Shown piece by piece: positions 47,801-59,869 of a DNA stretch of 64,000 nucleotides (the stretch's first letter is position 1; every line of letters begins with the position of its first letter). The position numbers were made by a program, and so were the translations under genes. The stretch comes from Ottelia alismoides (taxonomy: Eukaryota; Streptophyta; Magnoliopsida; Alismatales; Hydrocharitaceae). The DNA lies in contig JAZKJV010010743.1 in the NCBI GenBank assembly GCA_037367405.1, forward strand, positions 124,001 through 188,000. The letters are read 5' to 3'. The notes beneath the pieces are model-generated. The model was not told where the DNA came from, did no database searches, and was given only the letters and a program-made list of their open reading frames with translations.

Positions 47801-48273
47801 CAATAATGTACAATGCACGGTTAGGTCCCAAAACCCAATTTTCACAAATGAATTCCGATTCTTTTGAATTTAGTCTAGATTTGTAGATAGTAGAATGTGC
47901 ATTAATTCAAAGTTGAGTAGAGTTTATTTGGAGAGAGAGACATTAATATTTCCGTCTCTCTTATCTGAAATTAGGGTTTGAGATTATTTTGAATATGTAC
48001 AAGTTAACATTTTTTGGGATTTTTTTCATGGATTAAGGTTAGTGATATGTACACAATGAATTGGTTTCATATCAATTTGAGTTATCATGAATTAACTAAA
48101 ACAAGGGTAAAGTTAGGTGAAAATATATGAATGTAGAAATGAATGCTAACTTATGCAAATTAATTATGAGTGCATGAAAGTTAATTTTATGAAGTTAACA
48201 TGTAAATGATCCTAAATTATCGAGACGAAGCTCTATTTTCAGATAATTGGAGTGATGAATCACGGATTCATCA
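44856..48273 (-). repeat. 3' LTR of complete family element
   Basis: It starts TGACGAACACAG and ends CACGGATTCATCA. It aligns along its length with 51872-55460. The donor-like site is at 46532-46533 (sense CCTAG/GTAATC) and a TATA-like ATATAA lies near 46748. The GC-rich and G-run middle (46080-47300) yields only low-complexity ORFs. Confidence 0.88.
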
Positions 48274-48290
48274 ACCCCATGTACCTAAAC
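48274..48290 (-). promoter_or_regulatory. Polypurine tract of complete family element
   Basis: The plus strand reads ACCCCATGTACCTAAAC, equivalent to the ACCCCTATACTTAAAC at 20025 and TCCCCCTATACTTAAACC at 63081. It lies immediately next to the LTR start. Confidence 0.75.
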
Positions 48291-49565
48291 CCTGCTCATC
48301 CCCAAGCAAATGAAGGTGAATAGGTGAAATGAGATTGGGTTCCATACCAAGATCATGAACAAAAGGTGAAAATGGAGGTCGACCCGACCTTTGGATTAAT
48401 AGTTTGGCAGAACTCCGATGAGACTTAGGGTTTCAAAATAAATAGCCTCCAAGTTCTACACATCATTGTAACAATTTCAGCTCAGAACTCATCTTAGATC
48501 AATCCTCCTTTCAAAGCATACCCCGTGAATATTGAGTAATCATCTCATGTGTGTGAAGGGTGTTAGCTCTTCCCATTAAATGTTAGTTTACCATGCAAAC
48601 TTCTCCAATAACTCATCTTTGGAGAGTCAGGTATTTCCTTCTAAGTTCAGGCACGTGTTGTGTCCACGATCGAATGGGGGAGAAGATAGAAGACAAAGAA
48701 GAGAATTGGAGTGTGGCCAGTGTAGTTACATCTCCTTGTGAAGCTGGCCAGTGTAGCCAAATCTCCACTAAGATCTGCAGTCTCTCTGAAGCTGGTCCAA
48801 TGTGGTCAATATACATATTTTTTTCTTTCTTTCTTTTACTTGAATACTCTTGGATTCTATTTTGTGGAAATAATTGTTGCACTACATGAATCTTAATGCG
48901 CCCCTACGAATCCACACATGTTTTGAGGTCTTAGAAAAAAATGTGCTAGCTGACCATCCCTCATCCGAAGCTTTATTTCAACCCACATTCCGATCGTTAG
49001 ATGTCCATGCCACCAAAAAAGAGTCTCACACAATCTTCCAACTCCCCATCTGAGTTGAGCTAAGTGTTAGAGTACAAATTAGTTCCCTATTCAATAGTCG
49101 TACTGAGAATGAGGCGACCAGGTTAGACACTAAGAGTCAAAGTCTGCTTATTGTCTTGTGGAACTTTAAGAATTAAGTCAAAGACCTGAAGATTCTAAAA
49201 TCCTATTTCTTAGTGAAGTTCCTCTGAAAATTAGGTGGATTGAGGACAAGTCAAGACCGCTCTCGGTTACTACTCATAACTCAGCTTACAACCCAAGTGT
49301 TTTTACCAATGTAGATGCATGTAATGCTGGGTGAAGTGCACATATGTGAAATGCAAACATTTTTTTGACTTTTTGAATTTTATGATATTATTATTATTTA
49401 AGAATTTTTATTCACATTATTTGTATTGTACAAATTGCTACGCATTAGAAAAAAATTCTCGAATTTTATAAGAATTATCCACATCTCATGTTAGTTGTAT
49501 ATACAGAAAATACAATATCATATAATATGATCTAATACAATATATGTACATGATGCAACTCACTT

Positions 49566-49775
49566 CCCCCTATACTTAGCATATTCTAAGTATAGAAGAA
49601 TGCAAAAGAAATAGAGGAGAGAGGTAGAAGTCGGCCACCCCTTATACCTAGGCTCTTGTTCAGCTTAAGTATCAAAGAGAGAAAAAGTGGGGCGATTGAG
49701 GGCAAAGAGCGGAATGATGAATATATACAGGTACGCATCGGTCCCCACCTATACTTAGGTCTTCACCTAAGTAAG
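49566..49775 (-). repeat. Three hairpin plus G-run modules
   Basis: Inverted repeats at about 49571-49594, 49643-49672 and 49750-49775 each sit beside a C-run (G-run in the element sense). Arms include TATACTTAG with CTAAGTATA. Order and position match the array of element A. Confidence 0.8.
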
Positions 49776-50028
49776 AAGAAGAAGTACAAGGGAACCGATG
49801 AGACCGGGGAGAAGGTGTTGATGTTCAATGAGGTTTTCGGCAGATCTTGAGTCGGGCATGTGGTGGGCAGGAATATGGACGCAAAGAACGTGATGAAGAA
49901 GATGAAGATTCCACGCCATCGTCGGAGTCATCCTCAGAATAGTAGTGTTCGGTGGAGACTCTTCAACTTACTTGTCTATGCTGTTGCTTTTTCACTTGGT
50001 CAACCGACTCGATCGTAAACGATGAGTA

Positions 50029-50517
50029 CTATGATGAAGCGGTTTTCATCTGGACATATATAATCACACCAGTCCGTGTACTATACCCTGGGGCAAAGTA
50101 CTCTGAATAGTTCATGTTTATGGTGATGTACCTAGTTGGTTTGCTAGAACCTGAAGGAAGGAGAGGATGAGTACGAGAGTGCTTCTTCCCTCCACTAGCA
50201 ACCAGACTAGAGGATGTGGCCCTTTTATATTGAGTTTGTGAGGTGTTGACCATCAGTTCTTCATCAGATGAATCACCATGAATATTGTATATCTCTTGTT
50301 GGGTTAGTATACGTCCGAGGATAGTGCTTAGAGTTGATTTTGGCTTTGTCAGCTCAGGTGTCGGATCACAATAATGATCAAGGAAGTCTGAACTAACTTT
50401 GTCCAAGTTTGGTGAATTGGATGTATTTAGTTCAGGCTCATTCATCTTGGTAGCATCTCTGGTAACCTCGACAGTCGGATCCTCATGTGTCCCTCTTAGG
50501 GTTGTATTTGAAGTCAT
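50029..50517 (-). pseudogene. Ser/Thr/Asp-rich remnant downstream of protease
   Basis: The 162-residue frame is hydrophilic, rich in Ser, Thr, Asp and Glu (for example TPELTKPKSTLSTILGRIL, then HGDSSDEELMVNTS). It follows the protease-like frame and precedes a YYSEDDSDDG block and the hairpins. It resembles no family I recognise. Elements 1 and A have comparable acidic regions in this position, so it may be the same C-terminal domain in degenerate form. Confidence 0.4.
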
Positions 50518-50534
50518 GGAGAGGTTTATTCTTG

Positions 50535-51173
50535 TTATGGGTTTAACTCATGGGTCTCCTCTGTGTCACGACTGTCGGTGTCATGTTCGGTTGTCTTAGG
50601 ATCAGGTGTGTCCTTGACAGTTTGATCATTACAGTTTTGGTTCGAGAATTTAATATCTTGAGTCTCACAATCGATAGTCACTCTAGTAGAGGCAAAGAAC
50701 GATTTTCTCAGAATGATGGGAGACTCAGACAACTCTCCTTGGCGCTCAATGTCCAGAACAATGAAGTCCACTCTATATTTGACACCTTGAAAGCTCATGA
50801 TGATTGAAACAATTCTTCTCGGTCTTTTTGTGGATCGGTCAGGAAATTGAACGATTACTTTGGTCTTTTTGAGTTATTCGTATTCGAGTAGGTCAAACAC
50901 GGACTTTGGGAGGATGTTCAGGGTTGAGTCATCGTCAATCCGAACATGGTTAAACTCAACGTTCTCAATTTTACAAGTAACCATAGGTAACCATTTGACT
51001 CCATGGATTTTGCTCTTTTTGATTATCACCATTGAACTGACCATAGTGATTAAATGAAATTCATTTCTAGATCTCTTTTTGTCTGTCTTCTTGGATGATA
51101 ATAAACTCTTCACAAATCTCTGAAGATTGGACACATACTCTATGGTCTTGATTAATGGAAGCTCTAATATCAA
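50535..51173 (-). pseudogene. Retropepsin-like remnant with altered active site
   Basis: 51173-50874 includes LELPLIKTIEYVSNLQRFV, CKIENVEFNHVRIDDDST and LNIL, equivalent to the protease start of elements 1 and A. 50798-50535 includes SFQGVKYRVDFIVLDIERQG and ARVTIDCETQDIKFS-like flap text in another frame. The active site reads D-D-D instead of D-S-G, which parallels D-D-E in element A. A frameshift or stop separates the two halves. Confidence 0.65.
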
Positions 51174-51851
51174 ACTTTACAAAATGCCTTCATATCAGTG
51201 TTGTCCATTTTTTTTAAATTTTTTGTTTTTCTATTTTTTGGTATTTTCATTAGAATCAATGGAATGATCAAAATATGGTTTTTCTATTTTGTAATGAAAA
51301 ACAAATAATTTGGCTAAACGAGATTCAATCTAGTGCGTCTAATTACTGTGAAAGTGTGGGCCTAGTCCTACGGGCACAAAATAATCCCAGTAGCTCGAAT
51401 AGCCGCAATGTAATTCTAAGACTAGTCAATCACCACAAAAATAGGGCCCGATAGGTCGAGTGACCAATCCGAGTACAAGCACGAGTCTTCAATCCTGGAA
51501 GTAGGCAGAATAATTACAAATTAATTATAAAAATAAAAAAAACTTTCTCGCCAAAATAAATCAAAAGGAATTCTCCGTGCTTCTCAGCGGGTTCGGTCCA
51601 CCGAGTCATTTGTCTCCGATTGCTCCAAGATGCATCGGCTTCCGAGTAAGCTGCTCCAATTCCACGAGAGCCGCGTACGAAAAATAAGAGAAATAAATGT
51701 CAGGGACATGTTCACAAAAAATACAAAAATAAAATAAAAATAATGATGAAAAATAAATAGAGGAATAAGCACAAGAACTGGGAATCAAACTACACAGGGA
51801 TGGAAAACCTAAAATTTAAGCTATTTAAAAATTACTACTAAACCACATACC
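51174..51851 (-). other. Primer-side internal leader of complete element
   Basis: It holds the block around 51310-51790 shared with 31230-31756 in element C. No credible ORF is present. It lies between the LTR and the protease-like region and is the family 5' leader. Confidence 0.6.
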
Positions 51852-51869
51852 TCCCCCGCAACAATGCCA
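51852..51869 (-). promoter_or_regulatory. Primer-binding site, tRNA-Asp-like (minus strand)
   Basis: On the minus strand it reads TGGCATTGTTGCGGGGGA, a close match to the Tat/Athila tRNA-Asp site, and lies two bases from the LTR end. Confidence 0.83.
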
Positions 51870-51871
51870 TT

Positions 51872-54800
51872 TGACGAACACAGAACCACCCTTGATAATT
51901 TTGTCTAATTAACGATGTCGAAGTTGTAGCCGGTAATCTAGGAATCGTAAAAAATGATCACATCGAGAAATGATACGGAGAATCAAGTCTCAATGTAATA
52001 ATTTTTTTATTTTACTTGGGCAAGTCCCGAGGTCAAACTCAGAGAGGTAATATGAGGGGTCTAGAATCATTATTTAAATAATATAAGAAATTATATTTTC
52101 AGAAAGGAAGAATGATTTTTTGTTGTTTTTGAATTTTTAGCTTTTTATGGATTTTTATTTAAAGAGATATAATTGATTACAAAAGAAAATATGAAGCAAG
52201 TATTTTCAAAATAATTTTATGCAAGAAAATAATGCTATGCTTTGTGGTGAGAGAAATAAAATAAGTGCAATTTTTATTGATTTTTAAATGATGCAACGAG
52301 ACAATGAAATGATGATGCAAAGATGAATGCAACATGAGCAAGCCAACCAAGATCAAGTCAATCAATGAGCACGTACCCCAATGAAAAATGCAAATAATTC
52401 TTCAATTAAGCTCTGATTAATTTCTCAATATATATATCCTCCAATTCAATGTTATTATTGAACAATCAAATCAATCACAATAAATATATGAGCTTCAAAG
52501 ATCAAATAATTTCATAAATAATTTATTATTCTAAAATGTCTCAAAGCATAAATCTCATTATTCTAAATCATAGAGAATAAATCAAGTTCAAAATGACACC
52601 AAGAACACAAAAATCCGATCACATATGATCAAATTATGATAAATTGTAGTTCATGGACTTAAACGTAATAAAAATAATTAGAAGTCTTGTAGTTGTTTCC
52701 TTCGATGGGACTGATGCACAATTTCTTAAAGACATCTAGGCTCTGGTGCAATTTACCATAGCAGGGGTACAAATGTAATTCCTAGAAGCTTAGTGGGGCC
52801 GCATGTAATTTTTCCAAAAGTCACGCGCGGTGCACGTGATGGCTGGGTGGCTCGAGTTGTGTGGCTCAAGTTCGTAGACAAACCTCCATGTGTCAGCTGG
52901 GAAAGCCTCGGTGAAGACCCGAGGCGGGAGGCTCGGGTACATGCTCGTGGATCTCTTAGGGATGCCCGATGAATTTTTAATCCACGTCGAGGTTTAGGCA
53001 TTTTCAGATGGCTAATATTGCACAAGTTCTTGATCTAGAGGTGGTTGGAGGTCAACCTTGGAATTTCTTCTTCATTTGGATGGCTGCCTCGATGGCTGCT
53101 TGGCTTCCGATGGTGGAGAAGCGCGATGTGGGCGGTGCTCTTGTTTTCTGACACATGGCCAAGGGTTGTCGGTGGTGTAGCTACTTCAAGGTGAATGATG
53201 TAAGGTGGATGATGCTCCTGTACGATGGAGGACATGAGTGGGTGTGCTCCTTTGATGGTGGTAGAAAGGAGCAATCGGCGTGAGGGGGTGCGAGAGATAG
53301 AAGAGAAAGCGGTGACAATAGAAGGTGAGGGCAAAGATTCGATCGTCCAATATGGAGAGTTTCGTAGTGATGATCGATGGGTGGACACAATCAAAAGAAA
53401 CAAAGAAGAAATTCAAGGGAGAAGAAGGAAAAATGGACGAGCACGAAGAGGTTTCACTGGGGAGAAAGAAGCTTGATCATGAAAGAAGGAAGACATAGGA
53501 AAGGGGAAAGAACAAGGAAGAAGGAGAGAAGAGGAAGGGAAGAGGATTTGATTACCTGGTTTTCACCGAAGAGAGAGAAGCTCAAATGAGCTTCGATTGT
53601 CGCTGGAAGCCACAACGGGGGCTGGGCTGAGCTGCGATGGATGAGATGCAGCAACAAAGGAGATGGATCCCTTGGATCCCATTTGGAGGAGATGCTGTCG
53701 TCGCTCAACCCTTGTTGGCACTCGCTATCACTGAGGGAATAGGGGAGCTCGAGTCACTCATGGAAATGATGGATAAGCCTCAAACAGAGGCGATGATGGG
53801 TTTAATTAGAGACTGAGGGGATTAGGTGCGATGGTTGGAGAGGATAGAGAGGAAAGGGCTACGGGTGGGATGTCCGACGATGGGTTGGTTGCAGAAGATA
53901 ATAAAGGTTCGGAGATAAGATGTCCTTTTGGGTCAACGAGCGGGCTGGTGGCTGTCGAAGATAGGGGAGTAGTTGTGGGAGCTTTTCGGCTGGAGTTATC
54001 ACCGGAGGTTACGGGTTATCAGGAATGACAAGTTGCGTTAGTTAGGGTTTTGTTTGGAGATTATGGTAGTGGAAGGAAGAAGGGGATAAGGTGAATGGAT
54101 GATGGATGTTGGGGGTAAGATAAGCATAGGGGGTCGGCTGGAGAAGGAAGGCACAACGGGGCGAACGCTGAGGAAGGAGAAGACCTCATGTACAGGGCAC
54201 ATGAGGAGGTGGGAGACAAGGTCACGTGCATAGCACGTGGAGAGAGGGGTGGGTGACCAGGGGCAGGTGGCCCAGTGTATGCACGACAAGTGGTGCCAGG
54301 TTGATCAAGAGTTGTTGATCATGCATGAAAAATGAATGAATACGTCAATTAAAAATAGAAGATGGACCCAAATGGAAAAATTAGAAACATTAAAAACGTT
54401 TACCTTAATGTGATCTACAATGTACATAAAGGTCCCATGTGCAAACAGAATGCTGAATGTAAGATATACAGTTTTTTGGTGGTATTTTATGTATATAAAA
54501 TACTAATTTTTGGCTTTGTAATTTTTATTTGATTATCTAATTACAAATAAATGCATGCAAAAGTTAAACATGATATGAAATACAATGGACTCAATATGAT
54601 TTTTTGGGAATTTTTATGTGTTTTAAAATAGTCAAAAAATTAGAGGTGTGAAATTTATACAAGTGGATCCAGTTATAAAGCTCGAGTCAGAATTGGTTTT
54701 TTTTCCCTTGCTTTCTAATATTTCTGGATTTTGAATTTTGTGTATTTTACTAAAGCATGAAATGATGAAATGAAAAGGAAATAAATCAAAATGAATGAAA

Positions 54801-55460
54801 TATGCACATAAAATGATAAATCAAAATCAGTAACAATGTATAATACACAGTTTGGTCCCAAACCCTAATTTTCACAAATAAACTCCGATTCTTTTGATTT
54901 AGCCTTGATTTGTAGATACTTGAATATACATTAATTCTAAGGGTCTGTTTGGTTGCTGGGTTGGACTGGGTTGGGTTGGGCTGGGTTGGGGTGGGTGAAT
55001 AGTAATTTGTGAAGAGGAAGTGCCCTTGTGAATAGTAACCAGGGTTGGGCCAATCCTGCCCAACCCTGCAACCAAACAGGCCCTAAGTGATTAGTGTTCA
55101 TTTGGACAATGTATGAGAGAGATATCAATGTTTCCATCTGTCTTTTCCGAAATTAGGGTTAGAGATTATTTTGAATATGTACAAGTTAGCATGTTTTGTG
55201 ATTTTTCATGGATTAAGGTTATGATATAACACAATGAAATTAGTTTCATGTCAATTGGAGTTAGCATGAATTAATTAAAAATGGGTAAAGTTAGGTGAAA
55301 ATATGCAGATGTTATGAATGCAGAAATGAATGCCAATTTATGAAAATTAATTTTGAGTGCATGAAATTAAATTTTATAAAGTTAACATGTAAATGATCCT
55401 AAATTCTCAAGACGAAGCTCTATTTTCAGCCAATTAGAGTGATTAATCACATATTCATCA
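51872..55460 (-). repeat. 5' LTR of complete family element
   Basis: It is 3589 bp including a 143-bp MITE and its 3-bp duplication. It aligns along its length with 44856-48273. The donor-like site is at 53554-53555 (sense CCAG/GTAATC). It ends CACATATTCATCA. Confidence 0.88.
54941..55083. mobile_element. Tourist-like MITE (PIF/Harbinger type)
   Basis: 143 bp with terminal inverted repeats GGGTCTGTTTGGTTGC and (reverse complement of the other end) GGGCCTGTTTGGTTGC, continuing as GGGTTGG on both sides. TAA duplications flank it at 54938-54940 and 55084-55086. The sibling LTR near 47895-47915 lacks it, which gives the empty site. TIR sequence and TAA duplication are typical of Tourist MITEs. 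Confidence 0.92.
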
Positions 55461-55861
55461 CTTGGGTCACGTGCACGTTCCACGTGACCTGACGTCTTGA
55501 TCGAAAGAATAACAAGCTCCTAGGGTGTAATTATCATGTGGTCTTGGTTGGGCCATGTAGGTGCCTTTGGAGCATTTATGTGGGATGATCAGATGGTTGT
55601 CGCACATTGTCTTATTCTTCTTCGATCGACACGAGGAGACACTTCTCCTTCTTCACCGGTGTTGTTCTCCTTAACCTGTAGATGGAAGGAGAACCCCCTC
55701 TTCTTCATTAACTCAAGATAAGGTCAACTCTTGCATGGAGTTCCGATCTCTAGTGGTTTACACATGACCATGGGTTGTTGGGGCTTGAATCTGCTGATGC
55801 TCCAAGATCAAGGCTTCAAACCTCAACTGAGCATGAGAGCACAAAAAGGGAAAGGGGGCAT
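55461..55861. other. Flank between nested element and plus-strand LTR
   Basis: The first part (GTCACGTGCACGTTCCACG) resembles the family LTR middle and probably continues LTR B. The end is a purine-rich run (55834-55858) right before a plus-strand LTR. No gene is seen. Confidence 0.5.
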
Positions 55862-58018
55862 TGATGAATCTATGATTCTTTATATGGAGATTTTAACAGA
55901 ATCATCTTAATAAATTACTAATTAAATTCCCTAAAATTGATTTATTAAGATTCACTAACTATGTTAAAATCAAGGTTAAAATATATAATTAAATAACCCA
56001 TATTTTTACCTTAATTGAACCTATTATTTTATGTATAAAAATATTTTTTTGACATAATGCTTTTTCTATCATATTCTTTAATTAATTTATTAGCATGGCA
56101 TCAAGAAATAAAACTCATAAAAATCAGAAAATTAGAAGAAAATATGAAAATATGACATTGTATATTTTGTAGATATTTTATTTTTGTTGCTTTTATTTTG
56201 TAGTTTTCTAACCAATAAAAATTTATAAAAATTATATTAAATATTTATATATTGTATATAAATTAGTCCACTAGATAATATCAAATAAAATACAAAAAAA
56301 ATCACGAAATGCAAAAATGAGGTACTATTTTATCTATAGAGTACCCCCAAAAATACTTTTTATACATATGACCTATTTTGATTTTGGGTCCTTCACAAAA
56401 GTTCTAGATCTCATCGAGACGAATAACTTTCATGTTGACCATTTTTTTATTTGACCTTGTTTTCTATTTATTTTTTACTTTTTATCTTTATTTTTTGATT
56501 TTTCTAGGAGTGACACGGGACAACTCTTGGAGCCGCCACGTGCCACCCCTCTTTTATTCCTTTTATTTTATTTTATTTTATTTTATTGTACGATATTTAT
56601 TTTATTTTACTTATATTTATTTAATCCTTAATTTTATTATATTTTATTTTTATTTTTATTTTTATTTTATTTTTCATTTTAATTTTATATTATTATTATT
56701 ATTCTTTATCTCTTCTCTTCTCCGCTTTCCTCTCTCCCCATGTGCGCACCACGTGCTGTCTCCTCCTCTGCCCAAATGTGCTGCACACGTGACCCCCTCC
56801 CTTCTCCTTCCGCCATGCGTTCCTCCATCACCTACGGTGACTCCCTGCCGTTGCGGCCTCCTTCCACGACAGTTACACCCTCCAGCCGTTACCTATCCAC
56901 CTTCTATAAACTCCACCTTATCGCCCTCGTCTCCAGCATCTGCCATTCATCCCTCAAGAGCCAGTGACAACGACTTGACGACTGCTGTGATGCGATCTAA
57001 AGGAATCCGATATCTGTTGTTGCTCCAAGCAACCGAGCCTTGCCATGGCTCCGCCCCATGGTTGAGGCCACCATTTGGAGTGAGCTTTTGCTCCTCCGTT
57101 TTCCACGCATTTTCCCTCTCCATTTCTCAGGCATTCCCCATTTTTAACTCTTTTCTTTCCTCTTTGTATGCACATTAGTCACTCACCTCCTCAACTTTAG
57201 CCAATATGTCATTTTGAAGTTTGTTCCGTGCTTTATCATTATATATACTTTATGAACAGATCAAAAGCTCCTTAATAATTATTATTATTTGACGTGTCTA
57301 ATGATTTATGTTGGCTGATTTTTGACATAATTGTGCTATTTTGTTTTGAGAAAGTTGATTCAAATTACAGGGGCTCCATTGAGAGGATTTTATTCATATT
57401 AACTCTCTACTAATTATCAATCATTTTTGTCGAGAAATTAATCTTCGTAGGGACATAATCAAGGAGGCATTGATTTATTTCCCTAACATTTTATGTAATT
57501 AAAATTCATTTTATTCAGCGAGCAAATTATAGAGAACTTTGAGAATCAAATCTTCTAAAAAGAATTATCATTGATCTAATCATTTGCAAGAGCATTGATT
57601 CATTGATTTTTTAGTTTGCAGCCTGAAATTACATAATAAATATTTATGAAATTAATCTCTTTTGATCTGTGAATAACTTTGAGGATTATGATCTTTTTAT
57701 TTGAGGATTGAAAATATACATAATCATAGATCCCGTGCTTAATTATTTCCTTTATTTATTGTGCTTGCATTGCATTTTTATCACTTCTTTTATTTTTCAC
57801 TTTAATTTTTGACACAGGAATTAACATAGCAGTTAATTATTTATTGAAATTAATCTAGAATAATGCAATAAAAATCATTATTCCATGTGTTTGTCCTTGG
57901 TATACTTACCAACTAAACAATATTCCACGATATTCAAAATTTATGGTTCTTGTTGATTTGATTTTCTCCTCCTATACTATAATTATCGCTATTAAAGAGG
58001 CGGATGTCACGTTCATCA
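55862..58018 (+). repeat. Plus-strand family 5' LTR
   Basis: It starts TGATGAATCTATGATTC and ends ACGTTCATCA two bases before a primer site. The 2157-bp LTR has the GATCTCATCGAGAC block near 56407, a TATA-like CTATAAAC at 56906 and a possible donor GA/GTGAGC at 57079. It is AT-rich outside 56700-57180. A 248-residue ORF at 56432-57178 is hydrophobic low-complexity and is not supported as a gene. Confidence 0.83.
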
Positions 58019-58020
58019 AA

Positions 58021-58038
58021 TGATGCTGTTGCCGAAGA
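58021..58038 (+). promoter_or_regulatory. Primer-binding site, tRNA-Asp-like
   Basis: TGATGCTGTTGCCGAAGA follows the LTR by two bases, the same arrangement as at 1440. Confidence 0.8.
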
Positions 58039-59108
58039 ATGACAAATTTTTAGGGTTTTAGATTAATTTTCTTAAATTAATTATTATGACTTTAATTCCT
58101 GCCTCAACTTTCTTTCATTTTCTTTTGATTTTGTTCTCAATTTTATTTTTATTTTTGCATTTTATTTGCATTTCTCTCTCACTCTAGGTGCTAACTACAT
58201 TTTATCTCTTCGTAGATAACTTGGAGTAATTTTTGGAGAAAAATGATATGCAAAGAAGATTGTTAATTTTTATTTGGTGAGAGAAAGTTAGAATATGTTT
58301 ATTTTCTGCATTATTTCCAGAGTCTTTTCGAACCCTTATTTCTGTAATAATTAGAACTGAACTCTCTGTGGTGTGTCGAGTCTATTTCATCCCCTTCTGT
58401 ACGGTTGGGACCCGACTTGAGTGGCGTGGAAGTTTGGTGTACATATGTTTTCTTAATTTGTTTATTTTTGATTGTGCTCGTAATTTCTAGGCCACACATT
58501 TTCACCAACAAGACAACTATTAGATCGTTCAACTTAGCCAAATTTTAAATAAATTTTTCATGCTAATGGAACTATCTACTTCGGCAATTTTATATGTACA
58601 TATCATTTAGTGTAACTTTTAATTTCCTTGTATCGCATCCCACATGAAGAATGTGAGGTATCACTGTAAGTCTTCTTCTTAGCATGAAACATTGATTTAA
58701 CGCTTGCATCAGCTTTTTCAGTCATGTACACCTTAGTTTTTAAACTTAGGATTTAAAGGAATTGGGACTGCTTGTTAGGCGTGATATTTTTGTGCTCACT
58801 TAAGACTTAAGTGGTAACCTTAATTAAGACCAGTACTACTAATCAAGGCAACTATAAATAAATTGACATAAAATTAACTTTATGTCTAGTGGAGAGCAAC
58901 CCATTGTATGTAGGAGAGAATTGTACACTTAGGGCAGAGCTCAAAACTTAACATCCACGTACTCACACTTCTCGAAGATTATTTTATAACTAACTTAAAA
59001 TCGAAAAGATAAGCGACCAGACTCTTACTTATCTACATGTGTTGTTGATCTTGTGTTTGTTTCGCTCCCTGCTCGTATCACCTTCTTCGCCCTCTCTTCT
59101 CTTCCACC

Positions 59109-59549
59109 ATGTATTCCCGATCTTCACACTCCTCACATTCTACACATTCTTATCTTCTTGATACATCTACCTACCAATCTAGTACACCCTCTACCCAAAA
59201 GGTTTCTAGCAATTATGACATACCATGACTAAACAACTGATGAGAATGATGATTGGTAAAACTATCTGGGTCAAGAATACATCTCTACACCTTTGACCCT
59301 AAAACATCCTTCAGAAAAATAGAAGAAAGGATCGAACCCTATATCCATACTCCTTGGATTGAGTCTCACCAGCCCTCTTTCCCTCCACTCAATGAGCCTT
59401 CATACACAGAAGAATGGACCCAGGATCCTGCTCTACCTTCCCACTGTCGGTGGACACCAGATTATGAGGCTCAGAGTTTCTCTTCAAGAGACCCATACTT
59501 AACTCAGGAGTGTGTGCCTATGTCTAGGTATGCTGAGTATGGAACCTAA
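59109..59549 (+). pseudogene. Gag-like remnant
   Basis: An ATG at 59109 in a good context (CCACCATGT) opens a Ser/His/Thr-rich stretch (MYSRSSHSSHSTHSYLLDTS) that stops after 39 codons. The frame at 59253-59549 then gives a Pro/Tyr-rich peptide including SFPPLNEPSYTEEW. Position and composition match the element 1 remnant at 2710-3170. Identity is inferred from position. Confidence 0.42.
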
Positions 59550-59869
59550 ACCTCTCAGCAGTACCCACCGTAACCCATCCCATGATAGAGGAGGATGTAA
59601 TCTCTGAAATTAGAAGAACCGTAAAGGCATTGAAATAAGAGATTAGAGAAAGCAAAGAACTAAGGTGCTAGACATAGTATAGAGGTGTATTTAAAAAGGA
59701 AATGATCACATGGATCATAACGACACTAAGGAACTGACACCTCCTGTACAACTATAGTCACACTCACAACCATCGCTGACCTCTGGCCAACCTACTGACC
59801 ATTATATTGAAAATACTAAAAAATTGAAAAATCGGAAAATTCAAAAAAAAAAACGACAACTCTGAAATG

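Larger units (their letters stand above)
44856..55460 (-). mobile_element. Complete non-autonomous TGATGAATC-family element
   Basis: 3' LTR 44856-48273 (3418 bp), polypurine tract at 48274, internal 48274-51871, tRNA-Asp-like primer site at 51852-51869, and 5' LTR 51872-55460 (3443 bp after removing a MITE). LTR lengths agree to within 1%. Flanks read TCTGG and CTTGG, a plausible but imperfect 5-bp duplication. The internal region has hairpin modules, a protease-like remnant and a Ser/Thr-rich remnant, but no polymerase. The LTRs differ by visible substitutions and indels, so the insertion is not recent. Confidence 0.88.

Noticed and set aside
56432..57178. 248-residue ORF with strongly hydrophobic start
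   Set aside because: It lies wholly inside a family LTR, comes from TTTTATTT-rich sequence followed by a CT-rich leader, and has no recognisable domain.
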